Source of the DNA: JBOGOC01 sp050747525
Lineage (GTDB): Bacteria > Acidobacteriota > Polarisedimenticolia > JACPZX01 > DASXTC01
Assembly (NCBI GenBank): GCA_050747525.1
Contig: JBOGOC010000115.1
Span: forward strand, 1 to 31,228
DNA length: 31,228 bases
Reading direction: 5' to 3'
The position numbers were made by a program, and so were the translations under genes. Below the pieces are notes generated by a model. It did no database searches. It was not told the origin of the DNA and saw only the letters and a program-made list of their open reading frames with translations. Of the stretch, positions 31,192-31,228 are shown one piece after another. Numbering within the stretch: the first letter of the stretch is position 1; the number at the start of each line of letters is the position of its first letter.

Positions 31192-31228
31192 GGCTAACGT
31201 TCACCATAACCCGCGGCGGGCGAACGCC
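31192..31228 (-). repeat. attC copy 8, cut by the window edge
   Basis: GGCTAAC (minus-strand R' GTTAGCC) followed by the standard TTCACCATAACCCGCGGCGG arm runs to the edge. It belongs to the next cassette and shows that the array continues to the right. Confidence 0.85.

Larger units (their letters stand above)
26926..31228 (-). mobile_element. Integron-type gene cassette array (no integrase in window)
   Basis: Seven complete and one truncated attC-type site punctuate eight or more genes, all on the minus strand. Each cassette is one gene, or a toxin-antitoxin pair, followed by its attC. Genes start about 12-40 bp after the preceding site and often end inside the next one. In integrons the 5' side of the array leads to attI and intI, which here would be to the right of the window. 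The sites are very alike in sequence, as in large chromosomal integrons (VCR-type arrays), rather than varied as in mobile class 1 integrons. Without an integrase in view, it may also be a CALIN. Confidence 0.85.

Noticed and set aside
26926..31228. CRISPR array, REP/ERIC elements or MITEs as explanation of the ~90-bp repeats
   Set aside because: Spacing is 0.4-0.9 kb with a gene in each interval, ends match integron heptamers, all copies share one orientation, and there are no target-site duplications or short uniform spacers.

Overview
The window is about 31 kb of GC-rich DNA in two parts that differ in composition and gene content. No rRNA or tRNA gene, CRISPR array or IS transposase was seen. 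Gene content (OPT transporter, DUF1028, FHA-GAF phosphatase and kinase, sigma54 activator, many GTG starts, tight ATGA overlaps) suggests an environmental Gram-negative, perhaps Acidobacteriota or a neighbouring candidate phylum. That placement is inference; there is no phylogenetic marker other than mutS.

Left part (1-23798) is ordinary dense chromosome. It begins with an MFS permease and a secreted DUF1028 protein on the minus strand. Next on the plus strand are EamA permease, DUF4126, an SDR, a MauE/DoxX-type membrane protein and two tandem exported thioredoxins, probably an envelope redox operon. Then come an OPT oligopeptide transporter and a GT-C glycosyltransferase with TPRs. A partner-switching signalling set follows: FHA-GAF-SpoIIE phosphatase divergent from an RsbW-like kinase and a STAS antagonist. 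After it come a zinc alcohol dehydrogenase, an alkaline-phosphatase-superfamily lipoprotein with degenerate metal motifs, mutS, and an FHA-GAF histidine kinase coupled to an NtrC-type sigma54 activator.

Right part (23799-31228) is accessory DNA of visibly lower GC, with every gene on the minus strand. From 26926 to the right edge it is an integron-type gene cassette array. Seven complete and one truncated copy of a ~90-bp imperfect palindrome separate small genes. Each palindrome starts with RYYYAAC, ends with GTTRRRY-like sequence, carries an extrahelical base, and shows compensatory base changes. They are attC recombination sites. The cassettes encode a barstar-family inhibitor, a BrnT toxin with its antitoxin, lipoproteins, small membrane proteins and unrecognised proteins. 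No integrase is in the window. From cassette orientation, attI/intI should lie beyond the right edge, unless this is an integrase-less cluster (CALIN).

Between the array and the chromosome (23799-26925) lie four minus-strand genes without intervening attC sites: NIPSNAP, its overlapping partner, an erythromycin-esterase-like lipoprotein and another lipoprotein. They look like the fossilised distal end of the array. The nearest attC is decayed, and a lone attC-like heptamer sits 2 bp after the sigma54 activator stop codon.
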